Positions 23,262-35,098 are shown, numbered from the stretch's first letter. The stretch: DNA of 64,000 nucleotides from Chionoecetes opilio (GCA_016584305.1 JACEEZ010022900.1:202501-266500); one strand, 5' to 3'. The notes: a model not told the origin generated them from the letters alone. Made by a program: numbers and translations.

Positions 23262-23918
23262 GTGTGTGTGAGGTATAGGTTCCGCCCCCCGTGGCGCAAA
23301 CACCTCATATGGCACATTTTTGGAATCAGGTTGACCAGAGGAAGGTCATAAGCCCACTTATGAGCTGATCCGATCACTTTTTTTTTTTTTTTTTTTAGCA
23401 GCCTATTAGCGAGAATTGTGAAAACAAAAGTGGGTTGCGAGAATTGAGGAAGCCTTGATGTAGGGTGATGGGTAATGGGTGAGTGAATGGGTGGGGTGAT
23501 GGGTAATGGGTGTGGGGTGATGGGTGAGTGAATGGGTGGGGGGTGATGGGTTGGGGGTGATGGGTGATGGGTGAGGGAATAGGTGGGGGTGATGGGTAAT
23601 GGGTGAGTGAATGGGTGTGTGGTGATGGGTAATGGGTGAGTGAATGGGTGGGGGGTGATGAGTAATGGGTGAGTGAATGGGTGGGGGGTGATGGGTAATG
23701 GGTGAGTGAATGGGGGGGGGGGGGGTGATGGGTAATGGGTGGGAGGAATACATACATTTCTACATCCATGATTTCAGGAAAGTTAGAAGGGGCTATCTGG
23801 AGAGTCCATGTTTGGTGGGCCGAAGGCCCACCAAACACAGGTGGTGGGCCGGAGGCCACCAATAGCCCTCCGCAGGAGCTAGCCAAAAAGTCCGCCCGGA
23901 GGGCGGCTTTGCGGCTAG
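23199..23918 (+). mobile_element. Non-autonomous Helitron, copy 2
   Basis: Starts TCTATAATAATATAAGCGAA after an A (canonical 5' TC). It ends with the hairpin CCGCCC-GGA-GGGCGG (23892-23906), then CTTTGCGG, CTAG (23915-23918), then T. It carries (TCTG)n at 23222-23260 and a minisatellite at about 23462-23745. No Rep/helicase frame. Confidence 0.92.
23462..23745. repeat. Minisatellite based on GGGTGATGGGTAATGGGTGA
   Basis: About eight units of roughly 32 bp (with GTGAATGGGT as the variable part) inside Helitron copy 2. The same array lies in copy 3 at 24620-24900 in opposite orientation. Confidence 0.93.
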
Positions 23919-24235
23919 TACATTATATACATTTTATTAACATGCATAATATATAGTATATGCATCAACAACAACAAAATTCTCCTAAATTACATATAAC
24001 AAATGCATAATTAAAAGAAAATAATGCTAAATAATATCAGACCTGTAACGCGTACATAAATGCTCCTCTCTTCTAAAACGCATACTTTAATGCTCTAATT
24101 CTGTTGTTGTAAAGTCTGGACACAATACAATAATTATACTAATGTTATCACAATGATTTAACCAGTTCTTACCATATATAGATATATATTATATATATAT
24201 AATATATATATATATTATATATATATATATATATA

Positions 24236-24277
<42 letters not shown>

Positions 24278-24471
24278 AATATATAAAAATATATTTAAAT
24301 ATATATAAATATATATAAATATATATATATATATATATTTATAAATATATAAAAATATATTTAAATATATATAAATATATATAAATATATATATAAATAT
24401 ATTTATAAATATATAAAAAAATATTTAAATATATATAAATATATATATAAATACATATAAATATATATATA
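23919..24471. repeat. AT-rich spacer with (AT)n and AAATATATAT arrays
   Basis: The 24178-24470 part is almost pure A/T. It separates the two facing Helitrons. 23940-24170 is AT-rich and non-coding. Confidence 0.9.
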
Positions 24472-25142
24472 CTAGCCGCAAAGCCGCTCTCCGGGCGGAC
24501 TTTTTGGCTAGCTCCTGCGGAGGGCTATTGGTGGGCCTCGGCCCATCAAACACAGACTCTCCAGATAGCCCCTTCTAACTTTCCTGAAATCATGGATGTA
24601 GAAATGTATGTATTAACGCCAACCCATTCACATCACCCCCAACCCATTCACTCACCCATTACCCATCACCCCCCACCCATTCACTCACCCATTACCCATC
24701 ACCCCCCACCCATTCACTCACCCATTACCCATCACCACACGCCCATTCACTCACCCATTACCCATCACCCCCCACCTATTCCCTCACCCATCACCCATCA
24801 CCCCCAACCCATCACCCCCCACCCATTCACTCACCCATCACCCCACACCCATTACCCATCACCCCACCCATTCACTCACCCATTACCCATCACCCTACAT
24901 CACGGTTTCCTCAATTCTCGCAACCCACTTTTTTTTTCACAATTCTCGCTAATAGGCTACTAAAAATAAAAATAAATAAAAGTGATCGGATCATCTCATA
25001 AGTGGACTTAAAATGTGCCCCTGGTCGACCCGGTTCCAAAACTGTGCCATATGATGGGATTGGGGCACTGGGGGCGGCACCTATCGCGGACAGACACACA
25101 GACACACACACACACACACACTTTCACTTATATTATTATAGA
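24472..25142 (-). mobile_element. Non-autonomous Helitron, copy 3 (inverted)
   Basis: Same family as copy 2 but on the minus strand. CTAG in complement lies at 24472-24475 after an A, the hairpin arm pair is at about 24485-24498 with one mismatch, and the 5' TCTATAATAATATAAG is at 25142 back to 25127. The minisatellite is at 24620-24900. Copies 2 and 3 face each other 3' to 3' across 553 bases. Confidence 0.92.
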
Positions 25143-25157
25143 TATATATAGATATAA

Positions 25158-25212
<55 letters not shown>

Positions 25213-25248
25213 AATGTATATATATATTTATATATATAAATGTATATA

Positions 25249-25313
<65 letters not shown>

Positions 25314-25372
25314 TATATATATATAAATATTTATATATACTATATAAATGTATATAAATAGTTAAATAATAT

Positions 25373-25463
<91 letters not shown>

Positions 25464-25860
25464 AGGGAGGGATGGGAGGAGGGAAGGAAGGAAGGAGAGA
25501 AGAATGGGAGAGAAGGAAGGAAGGAGGGAGAGAAGGAGGGATGGGATAGAAGGGAGGAAAGGAGGGGAGAATGGGAGAGAAGGAAGGAAGGATGGAGAGA
25601 AGGGAGGAAGGAAGGGAAGAAGGAAGGAGGGAATGGCAGAGAAGGAAGGAAGGAAGGAAGGAGGGAAGATAGGAAAAGATGTAATACGATATTATGAGAA
25701 TAATGAGTAATGAGAGATAATTATGGTAAGAAGGAAGAATGAGGGAATGCAGAGAGAGGAGGAGAATAATGAGGAGGAGGAGGAAGAAGAATGATGATGA
25801 GGATGATGATGATGAGAGGAGGAGGGGGAGGAGGAGGAGGAGGATATAACCAGTAATGTA
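25143..25860. repeat. (AT)n followed by long purine tracts
   Basis: (AT)n to about 25460; GGAAGGA/GGGA-rich purine sequence at 25460-25680; GAG/GAT-rich sequence at 25740-25845. Open frames here are artefacts of simple sequence. Confidence 0.92.
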
Positions 25861-26001
25861 TAAAAATAGAGCCCTACTGTTGTCTCGTCATCACTGTCTC
25901 ACCCCCCCACTGACCAGGCCTTGTATATCGTAGGCCTCGGCCAACCCCGCCCCTGTTGCCACCCTCATCAGGTACATAATTTCTCTTTTTTGTCTTTACA
26001 G
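25861..26001 (+). other. Lead-in to the first firm exon, with a conserved dispersed block
   Basis: CAGGCCTTGTATATCGTAGGCCTCGGCC-type sequence at about 25916-25943 occurs in inverse orientation at about 22580-22605. The stretch ends in a T-rich tract and ACAG, the acceptor of the next exon. Confidence 0.5.
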
Positions 26002-26225
26002 TACGGGCGGGCAGTGTCATTTTTTTAGTGGGCGTTGGGTCGCTGGTGTGCTGGAAGCTATGGGAACACTGGCGAAGCGGCGCCGGCAATCCTAGCGTAG
26101 CGCCCCTCTCGCCCCCCCCCTCGCCCGGCTCACGACGACCCCGAGGCATTCTTGCTACCCTCCTGGAGGAGGACCTCGTGCAGGATCTTGACGAATACGA
26201 CGATGAGGACCCCACCTTCATCCAC
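26002..26225 (+). CDS. Host gene, exon with N-terminal membrane anchor
   Basis: The acceptor TTTGTCTTTACAG and donor CAC|GTGAGT are strong. The exon is 224 bases: two bases of a split codon, then 74 codons, ending in phase 0. It encodes RAGSVIFLVGVGSLVCWKLW, a single hydrophobic segment preceded by arginine, then a proline/serine stretch, then the acidic LLEEDLVQDLDEYDDEDPTF. This suggests a protein anchored near its N-terminus, with the rest in the cytosol. No ATG lies in the exon in this frame, so at least one upstream exon exists (candidate at 2332). The following exons are at 27615, 31096, 31644, 32048, 33734, 34917, 47509, 50425, 50743 and 51029, all phase-compatible, for about 750 residues in total. 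I do not recognise the family. Confidence 0.8.
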
Positions 26226-27614
26226 GTGAGTACACCTGGCGGTGGAGGAGGACAGGCATAGGGCTGGAAGACTAGGGTGGATAGGGCTGGAATGCTGGGC
26301 TGGAAGGCTAGGGTCGAGACGCTCATCGCAATTGATCTTCCAGGCAAGGACGCCACTTGCTATCGATGGCAACTAACGAGTCGTGACCTACACTTACGGC
26401 AGCTGCTAAGATTGGAGTTTCTGCCGAACTCAGCCTTGTTTACATGGTGCACTCATTGGCTCAGATTGTTATGAGGCGGCGCGATTCCTGCACCTATGTC
26501 TGCCCGGCCGTGACGAAAGGCATGTGGCACAGAGTAGTCATTGTTATTGAAATAGGAACACAAAGCGAGCAAGAAAGAAAAGAAAGGTAATTTCATGGTG
26601 TTCACAGTGCGTTGTATGATTACAGGAAACTAACACCACTCAGCCGTCAATTAATGTCATGTCAGCCGTCTAGTGTTTTCTGCCTAACAATTGTATACAT
26701 AAATTATAAACTATTTCATCGAGTTTTTGCAGAAATTCAAGGAAGAACGAGATTATATTAACCCCTTTACGCTCAGATCTTTCCTCTGATATTAAAAAAC
26801 CTCTGTTGTTAGCCATAAAATTATGAAAACTAACTTAATATACCAAATTAGTTAGTGGAAAGGATACTAGACATGTCATATCTATAAAACATTGCTTATA
26901 GTCACTAAAATCATCTAATGGTACCCAAATTACAATGGAAACTACGTTCTGGGTCTCAAGGGGTTAAATGGGAATTATCCATACAAGAAAGATACATACA
27001 AAATCACTAGATCACTCATGTGTTATAGCCTGTGGTGACGCGAGGGACCGAGGATCCCACGGGTCCTCTTGGTTTTGTTTAAAGTTTAAAGTTTTGGTAA
27101 TGCCCTGCTGCAGAATACCACCCACCGGCTAAGACTAGGACCATGTGGTACCTTGCCTGTCTTGGAGAGGAAATCCAGCAAGGTTTACCGTCATCGTGAA
27201 ATCTTCACCCGCTGCCGTGTTGTTGGGCATTTTGAACATATTTTATTCTTTTCGTTATATAATAACCGTCATTTCTCCGTGCCGCACGATTTTATATCCC
27301 ACAGTCACTTAAGTCGTTGGAGTTTATGATGGTGGTACTAGGAAACGGCACATCTTTTATTGTAATCTTAATAAATTGTAATCTTATTTTCAAATATTGT
27401 TATTACCGTCGACTATGACTAAAGGAGGAAAGGTTCGAGCTCGTCGATCTGTTCTTACAACCCTCTACGCTCATACATGAAGTTGTTGGCTGTATAGGGG
27501 ATGTGTATTTTGGCAAAAAATATATAATGTAAAAAGATTTATTACAAGTGTGGTAGAGGACCTGTGTTAGCTGGTGAGAGGTCATGGTGTGAGTCACCTG
27601 CACTGTCGTTACAG
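26226..27614 (+). other. Intron of the host gene
   Basis: Contains one piggyBac-like MITE (26762-26963). Otherwise non-coding, with no other recognisable feature. Confidence 0.6.
26762..26963. mobile_element. piggyBac-like MITE, 202 bp
   Basis: TTAA at 26758-26761 and 26964-26967 flanks ends CCCCTTTACGCTCAGA and, in complement, CCCCTTGAGACCCAGA. TTAA targets with CCC-starting ends are the piggyBac hallmark. It sits in a host intron. Confidence 0.85.
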
Positions 27615-27659
27615 CTGCTGCTGGACGTGTCGCGGGAGTACTTGCGGCGGATGGTGCTG
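27615..27659 (+). CDS. Host gene, 45-base exon
   Basis: Acceptor GTCGTTACAG, then LLLDVSREYLRRMVL, then donor CTG|GTCAGT. It starts and ends in phase 0, matching both neighbours, so skipping it would keep the frame. The peptide looks like a short amphipathic helix. Confidence 0.7.
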
Positions 27660-28084
27660 GTCAGTAGCACTCACTACTCACTACTTGTCACTCACTGTCT
27701 GTCCTAACCCGTGTGCCGCTCCACCCTGGCCCTGCATGAGGCTTTAGGAGGAGCTCAAGTAATTAGACCACGGGCTACGAGAACCCCCTATTATCCCCCC
27801 TCCTTTATACCTGCCACTGTTATTTTTCAGTTATTTTGATGTCTACGCTTCAAGAAAAGTATTGTTATTCAAGTGATTTCTGTTTGCTAGTACCCGTAAA
27901 TAGATATTAAAGATGGCTGCTGGCGGAGGAGAAAAGTGAAAACAACGTCATTTTTCAACCAGAAAGACTAAAAACAAGTTATTTATGTATTCCAATTGTT
28001 TTGGGGGTGACAAATTGATTGGAATTGTTATTCTAGGGTTTAAAGAAAATTTTACTTTTTGGTAAACACTAATAGGCGCTGCAA

Positions 28085-28378
28085 CTACCAAGCTTAGATC
28101 GCGGTCTTAGATCTAAATTCCAATCTGTGCATGGAACATCTTCTTTCCTCCTCTAGACCTCATCTTTTTTTCCTCACCGAAACCTAGGTGTCTGTGAGCA
28201 CTGATAGCAGTCTCTTTTCTGTTTCGTTACTCTCTCTATTCTCATTTTCAATCCAAAGCTGACTGTTACGTATCTGTACGTAACGATATCACTTGCTCTC
28301 ATGCCCACGGTCTTGAATCTACAGAATTGTCTACCATCTGGCTTCGACTTCAATGTCACTCTTTTACTCTATTTTTTT
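28085..28378 (+). pseudogene. LINE endonuclease-domain fragment
   Basis: Broken frames give FFLTET-like and STIWLRLQCHS-like pieces that I recognise as an APE-type endonuclease of a Jockey-like LINE. The end at 28378 joins a LINE 3' tail in opposite orientation. Confidence 0.55.
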
Positions 28379-28612
28379 TTTTTTTACATCACAAAAGATT
28401 GACCAAGGGCACACAAAAAGAGGTAACACAAAACCCGCTTAGTTGCCAGTCCTATAAAGAAGACAGTAAGAGAATAAAGAAAAGGGGTTGTGTCAATTTA
28501 GTTCGGGAGGTGTCTTGTCACTCTTCTCTTGAAAAGATTTAAGTCCTAGGAAGATGGAAAAATAGAAACAGGAAGAGAGTTCCAGAGTTTACCAGTGAAA
28601 GGGATGATGAAG
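28379..28612 (-). mobile_element. LINE 3' tail, minus-strand copy
   Basis: In complement it reads LWNSLPVS... (RT C-terminus), then TCTTTTCAAGAGAAGAGTGA and a 3' UTR ending in CTTTTGTGATGTAAAAAAA. The same tail is at 28613-28820, 44380-44560 and 54362-54560. Confidence 0.85.
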
Positions 28613-28820
28613 TCTGGAACTCTTTCTGTTTCTATATTTCCACCTTTTACGACTTAATTTTTTTCAAGAGAGGAGTTACAAGACACCTTCCGAGCTAAAA
28701 TGGTCCATCCCTCTTTCTATATTCTCTTACTGTCTTCTTCATAGGGACTGGCAATTAAGCGGGCTTTTTTCCTTTTTTTCCCCCTTAAACAGTCTTTTGT
28801 GATGAAAAAAGAAATCTACA
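28613..28820 (+). mobile_element. LINE 3' tail, plus-strand copy adjoining the previous one
   Basis: Begins TCTGGAACTCTTTCTGTTTC and ends CAGTCTTTTGTGATGAAAAA. With the preceding copy it forms a tight head-to-head palindrome of about 210-base arms. Confidence 0.85.
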
Positions 28821-29490
28821 CTCTGGAGGAGGTCGCTGGAGCCACACCATCATCTATCTGACCAGATATTGCATGGCTGGACTCAGATAGAGATACCCTA
28901 GGCTCAGGGAACAGAGGGACTGGATTTCCAGTGGACGCATCCAGAAATGATGTTACGGGACTTGGTGTCAATTCTTGTCAATAACCATCCTATCTTTGGG
29001 GATGATAATAAAGAAGCTAAAAAGCTTGAACCACCAATTCTCAGCCATGAAGATTAACATTTTCCTGAACTTGAAAATAATGATGATCAGTAATTAATGA
29101 AGTGCTACCAAAAGTTTTTAACTCATTTTGGCATCGGTTATAGGTTTTTGACACATTAAACGACCTTGAAGCCCCCCCAAAACAATTCCAATCAATTTGT
29201 CACCCCAAAAGTTGAATACGAAAAGTTGAAAAGTTGGAATACACAAGTTAGCCTAGTTGTTTTTAGCATTGCTGGTTGAAAAATGACGTCGTATTCAGTT
29301 TTGCCCCCGTCCGCCAGCAGCCATCTGTAATATCTATTTACGGGTACCAGCAACCAGAAATCACTTGCCTAACAATGCTTTTCTTGAAGCTCAGACATCA
29401 AAGTAATTGAAAAAAATGGTGGCAGGCGTAAAGAAGGGGGGGGGGGGGGAGAGTGACCTTTTTTGTTTCTGACCCATGGACTAAATGTTT

Positions 29491-30371
29491 TAGTAGATCA
29501 CTTGCGGCGGGATGCAGCGGCCCATCACCCATGGCCGTGTGTCATTCCGCTGCGGCTAGCCTGCCAAGCCGCCATGGACGTGTCCAAGCCGTATAGTCAT
29601 TTGAGTGTAAGGCGGAAACGCTTTTTGTGTAGCGTATAGATCAGGCAATGCGTGTGTGTGTGCCGCACTAACACCCTCCCGCGCCTCACTCCCTCCCTTC
29701 CTACATTAGCGATTAGCTCTTGTCTTGCAATGGTTCATCATACAGGTATAGATAATGATACGCTGGAGGCATTTACACTTACATGCAGTATGCGTTTGTG
29801 GGGGTGACTAGAATATGTGTTTTATTTATTGAAATTCGGTTTAGTTACAGTGCTCAGGACGTACTACTCTTATTACTTATTTACTCTTGAACACCCATGT
29901 TAATCACACCTTTATACCTTTGTAACCTTTCTGAACATCACTTATTACCCTATTAATTAAGCTATAGACATTACATTAATAATTCACCCTTTCCAACCTT
30001 TCTAGTCAAATACAGTAAACCTCGTTTACCAGCCAGTTGTGAGCAATCAGAATCGAAAGTTTTTTGAGATATACTAGATCGTTAAGAATACCAAAACCTA
30101 TATTTATGAGCGCCGACGGTTTATGTACGTCAGACTATGCATTTTTGGAGATTATTTTCTTTGAGTTTTCCTTCTTACATGTATCTGCCAATTTCCTAAC
30201 ACAATGGACCTAAATCACCTAGTAGTGAGGAACTGATCACGAGAAGCTCATAAATTACGACTAATGCAAAAGAATTGAGGGATGAAATTTAGAACGGATG
30301 TTTTGTTAGCATTGCTTTGAAAATAATCATACGAAAGTGGAAAAATAGAAACAGGAAAGATCCCAAACACA

Positions 30372-30430
<59 letters not shown>

Positions 30431-30928
30431 CTGGGTCGATTAGTGCCGTTGTTTTGAGGCTGCCGTTGTTTTGAATGCCGGTTAAACGAGGTTCTCCTGT
30501 ATATCACTTTTAAACCTCAATGTTAACTACGCGTGTACAGTCATTTTTGAAGCAAATTTCTAGAATCGAAAAGTGTATAATCTTAAGAATAAGTTAAGAA
30601 TCGTTAAGAATAACGTATTAAACTAATATATTAATGAGGCGGCCGAGACGGTTAGCATGACGCAGACAAGCAGTTTGGAGATTAATTTCTATGAGTTTGC
30701 CTCGTGTACTTTTTTTTTTCTTTTTTCCTAGATCAATGTGTCCTATTTCACCTTCAGTAATGTGAGGAACTGATCACGAGACGCCTCATACTTACGACGT
30801 TAATGCAAAAGAAATTAAGCGGATTGAAATATAGAACGTTCATTATTTATTGATAAGCAATATAGAAACATACTAGAAGATACATACACTCATACCAATT
30901 ATATAACGAAACTCGGTATAGTACTACT

Positions 30929-31002
<74 letters not shown>

Positions 31003-31095
31003 GCACACCCAAGGCAAACAACTCACACACCACACACACACCACCCAACCCACACACACACACACACTGACAAGACAACCGACCAATTGTTGCAG
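29491..31095 (+). other. Intron sequence of the host gene
   Basis: Contains a pogo-like MITE (30013-30499) and (CA)n at 30930-31001 and 31041-31066 just before the exon. No exon is recognised in the rest. Confidence 0.5.
30013..30499. mobile_element. pogo/Tigger-like MITE
   Basis: TA, then CAGTAAACCTCGTTTACC at the left and GGTTAAACGAGGTTCTCCTG then TA at the right. The interior has CCGTTGTTTTGA units, poly(A) and a short LINE-tail piece (GGAAAAATAGAAACAGGAAAG). A related copy is at 54252. Confidence 0.85.
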
Positions 31096-31245
31096 GGAAA
31101 GTACTTCGGGCCGGACAGCCCCTGCGCCGAGGCCCCGCTGGAGGAGGGCTCGCCGATCACAGACTTCAGCGAGGCGAGCACCGGCGAGGTGCACGGCCAA
31201 CCCTACCTCGCCGACGCCAGCGCCTCCCTGTCTGCCGAGGATGGG
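31096..31245 (+). CDS. Host gene, 150-base exon
   Basis: Acceptor TTGTTGCAG, donor GGG|GTAAGC, phase 0 at both ends. It encodes 50 residues, GKYFGPDSPCAEAPLEEG onwards, acidic with many S/T/P residues and no domain. GC content is well above that of the flanking intron, consistent with a conserved coding exon. Confidence 0.85.
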
Positions 31246-31643
31246 GTAAGCATTGCACAATGATGGTGGTCATGGGATTGTGCTGTATGAGGGTTGTTGT
31301 ACTGCATGATGACCGGAATAGCTTGCAATGATTGCCATCAGCACCATCAACAATCACTGACCACTTTTTTGCAGTACACATTACCCTCACATGTCTCTGG
31401 AGAACCATTATAATGAAGAGAAAAAAAAACCTAACAAAAGATACAGGTTTGCTTTCTATTGTATTATGAAAAGTCTTTTTATCCTGTTCCTACACACTCG
31501 AAATTATGAAGAAGTCAAGGATGTCGAAGTACGAGAAAGTGTGCATTTCAGAGCGGCATCGTTATCGAATTGTGAATCTGTTTATTTTATGCCGAGAAAA
31601 CTTCATGCAGGCGGTGATGGACACGGGTGTGTGTGTGTTGCAG

Positions 31644-31763
31644 GCAAGGTCTTCCAGCGAGAACAGCCTTCCCACTGATGGAGAGTCCGACGCCGAGCTG
31701 TTCCCTGGCAACAAGAGGCTGGTCAAGAGGAAGCATCGCGCCTCAGAACTACAGAGGAACCAG
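31644..31763 (+). CDS. Host gene, 120-base exon
   Basis: Acceptor TGTGTTGCAG, donor CAG|GTAACT, phase 0 at both ends. It encodes ARSSSENSLPTDGESDAELF followed by a basic cluster (KRLVKRKHR) that could be a nuclear-localisation or phosphoregulatory site. It probably belongs to a disordered cytosolic chain. Confidence 0.85.
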
Positions 31764-32047
31764 GTAACTGAAGGCCGGAGCGGAAGGGACATGAAGTGCA
31801 ATCATTGTGTTCCACTGTAACCTATGACTCAGGCTCTGAGAATAAATGTTGCGTTCTCCTGGTGTGATGTTTTGATACTTACGGACACTTCAAGGACCAA
31901 TCAATGCTTTACATTTTTTTTCACAATCGCTATTTAATTTACTGATAGTATGGTGGAATTAACACTGCAATGAAAGATATCTGCAATACTTCCTTTCTTT
32001 CACTAAGCAACACATTTGTGCATTGCTCCCCAGGTCAACCAAGGCAG

Positions 32048-32112
32048 TGCTCCCCGAAGCCGCGCTCACGCCACAGCTCCGTCAACAGCCGCAGACACAA
32101 TGCCGAAACCAG
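32048..32112 (+). CDS. Host gene, 65-base exon (start chosen by phase)
   Basis: Two AGs compete: CTCCCCAG at 32033 and AAGGCAG at 32047. Only the second keeps phase (0 in, 2 out) and gives CSPKPRSRHSSVNSRRHNAE, an Arg/Ser-rich stretch that suits the neighbours. Its donor is ACCAG|GTAGG. The upstream AG would shift the frame and not match the exon at 33734. Confidence 0.65.
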
Positions 32113-33733
32113 GTAGGCTAAGTGGTCCTGGCCACTTTGGTCTTCAGGGTGATGTATAGTGTATTAGGAAAGTGGATCTTGTAGTTTTGTTGGAGCATTC
32201 GGTTCAACACGCTTCGTGTAGTTGGAATCAGTATATCAGTATATGAAAGTCGTGGATATTTTTGAAAACTTGCATTACCACTCGTGTATATGATAAGAGG
32301 TTCTTGTTGTTCCGTGCAAAGTCACTTAATTAGTGACTGAGTCTGTGTTAGTTTAGTGTGTCTTGTTCTATTATAATTATTGCATTGATATTTGTCGTAA
32401 AACTTAGTTTCTGAGAAAACTGCCCCCCCCCCCTCCCCTGTTCTCTCGTAATTGTAATGTGGTCAGTAATTTTTTTGCTCTGTAAGGGAAGAACAGACTT
32501 GATTAGTTTGCATTGTGAAGGAATTGAAAAAAAAATATTTCCTCTGGAACAAAATCTTACTTAGAAAATTCCCCAGACACTTCTTCCACCAAATATCCCT
32601 GAAATGCCAAAATAATCTGCGCAGTCTCAAACTTAGTCAGTTTTTCCATGTTTAATATCTTATCCTAACTGTAAAGATTTGAAAAGTTCAAATTAAAAAT
32701 ATAAACAGAATTACAATATAGCAAGTAAGAGGGAGATACAAGAGGTAAGCTCTTAAACATAATATATGTATTCCCAATAAAATGCAGTTAATCATAGAAA
32801 ACACCTAAACAATCATAACATTAAAACTAAGCATTAAATAACCACCATGATATACACCACATACAGTTTTACTCTACATGAATGCACCTTATAGACCTAC
32901 AACTAATGAGTCGGGATTCCTAAACACCTTCCTTTAACATTCTCATTACGTTACCTACACTTCAACACAGCCACAACTTACCTACACTTTAGTGTCCTCA
33001 CGACAGCTTAACTAAAGGTGGTCCACTTTATAATAACACCGTTCACTTCCGACCCAGGAACCCGCAAAGGTCTGTCCTTAAGAGAATCACTTCAGGGCTG
33101 GATAGTTTCTCCATTGTAACAAAAATGATAACAAAGTCCAAGACAATACATCAGTATATACCAAAACTTCACAGCAAATCTTATACAGAACCAAAATACT
33201 ACGCTACCACAGTGCGCTTCAAAACAAGATTCATTCAGTATACAAACGAAGCAGAGACATCGAAACAGGCCCGAGCCTTAGAAGCCAGCCGATACCCCGA
33301 GTGACCGAATTTCTAACAGGCAAAGAAATACCTAACATTACACAAACTGTCTTGCCTTCTAGCACGGAGAGCCGTGCCCTACCTGATGCTATATTATTAT
33401 TGTTTAACAAAGTTGATGCATTAAACATACATATAAATACATACATACATATTACATATAAATTTTATATAATAATATGAGCAACAATTCTTTTTATTTG
33501 TAACAGTTGTGTATACATACGGGGCTGATTTAAATAAATAATCAAGACTCAGAATGACAACTGGATAATGACGAGGGGAAGGAGGGAGGTTGCGGTGGAC
33601 GGGCATATTTAGGGAAAAAAAGAAAACATTTCTGCATATCAAGGAACAGTTATACACGTGAACTATATGATTCCTTGAAGCATTTATCAAATCAGTTTTA
33701 TTTGTTGATGTATATTGCAAATTTGGTCTTCAG
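32113..33733 (+). other. Intron of the host gene, nothing recognised
   Basis: Unique AT-rich sequence with no exon-like stretch or element ends that I can see. Confidence 0.5.
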
Positions 33734-33884
33734 GGCACCAGGTGAGGGTGTGGGCCATGGCGGACCAGTAGGCCATGGCCAGCAGGCAGCCTGGCTGTCA
33801 TCAGAGTCCTCGCCGGAGTATGTGAGGGGTGCTGTGCGGGGCTGTGCCTTGCCCTGCCACCACGGTGCTGACTACGAGGAAGTG
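33734..33884 (+). CDS. Host gene, 151-base exon
   Basis: Acceptor TTGGTCTTCAG, donor GTG|GTAAGT. One base completes the split arginine codon, then 50 codons: APGEGVGHGGPVGHGQQAAW onwards, ending HHGADYEEV. It is glycine/histidine-rich and then acidic. Confidence 0.85.
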
Positions 33885-34916
33885 GTAAGTTAACACGTTG
33901 TGTTTTTGTTATTGTTCAACCTGGTGTATCGTAGATCTCAGCTTTGTTGTGGTGGTGTCATTGATGTTTTTAAAGGAGAGACATTTGCAAGGTGACTCCC
34001 TTTAAGATGTCTTATCCTGGGAGCAAAATAGTGGCAGGTATCCACCGTCCATGAGGGCCACAAATGCACACCTCGGGTTGAAGCACCTTTAGGGGAGTGT
34101 CTATTAGAAGAGGGTTTTCTGACCCCACACTTGCACATAATATGTATTACTATCATTGGAGTGTTTGCCTCCAATCACATACCTTATTTTTAGTTGATAT
34201 TTTTTTTTTTTTACCTTGGCCCAAATAGGGGATTCTAAGATAGCATTTCTGTCGCACGTTAAAAGTGAGTATATTTTCTGGGGTAGAGGGTGAGTGGGTA
34301 CATTTATCTGTCTGTATAGGAGGTACTAATGCAAATAAGTTAGGTTCACGCTTGTCCTACTTTTTCGCATCTTAAGGGCAAGGGTTGCCTGGCCTACTGT
34401 AGACCAGCAGTACTTAACCCTCACAGCGTGACACACACTTCTATCCTAACAGAAGTTGCCTTTTGCGGGCAATTTTTTTGTTTTACAAGCTTCTGATATT
34501 TTTATACCAAAGCATTTGTGACGTACATCCTGGCAAGGTTTCTATAAGTTTCTCATTAAATAGTTTAATTAATCTAATAATTACACATTTTTGAAGCCCC
34601 TGAATGTTGAATTTGATGTAAGGTTCTCGATTGTAAGATATTTAATGGATTATCAAAACATGCAGCCTACTGAGTATTCAACACTAATAATCATTATCAT
34701 CCGTAGTCAGCAATCCCATATATTAAAAGTAAAAATAAAAATAAATTATAAAACACTTTAAAAAACAATAAAAGTACAAATGTACGTAGTTCAGTTGATT
34801 ATACTTACTCAAAGATGAAAATTAATGTAATATGAAATACAATTCTATCTTGACAATCTCTAAGATGAATAAGAGGATGCAGGAAAGATAATTATTATTT
34901 TATTTTGTAAATCAAG
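33885..34916 (+). other. Intron of the host gene, nothing recognised
   Basis: AT-rich with no element ends recognised. Confidence 0.5.
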
Positions 34917-34999
34917 ATTGAGAAAATGAGGCGGCTGGTGCGAGGGAGTCACCAGGGAAGAGTGGGAGACTATGATGGATCCTGGGATGCTGATGCAAG
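34917..34999 (+). CDS. Host gene, 83-base exon
   Basis: The acceptor is weak but T-rich (TTTATTTTGTAAATCAAG), and the donor is GCAAG|GTTAGT. It is open in phase 0 and exits in phase 2: IEKMRRLVRGSHQGRVGDYD and GSWDADA. It supplies exactly the phase change needed between the exon at 33734 (exit 0) and that at 47509 (entry 2). Confidence 0.6.
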
Positions 35000-35004
35000 G
35001 TTAG

Positions 35005-35034
35005 TGTGTGTTTGTGTGTGTGTGTGTGTGTGTG

Positions 35035-35098
<64 letters not shown>

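Larger units (their letters stand above)
27760..29490. repeat. Large inverted repeat (foldback) in a host intron
   Basis: Left arm about 27760-28030 and right arm about 29165-29490 are complementary at roughly 80%. Shared blocks include TACCCGTAAATAGATATTA, ATGGCTGCTGGCGGA and GGTGACAAATTGATTGGAAT. The 1.1-kb loop is filled with LINE fragments in both orientations. Confidence 0.85.
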
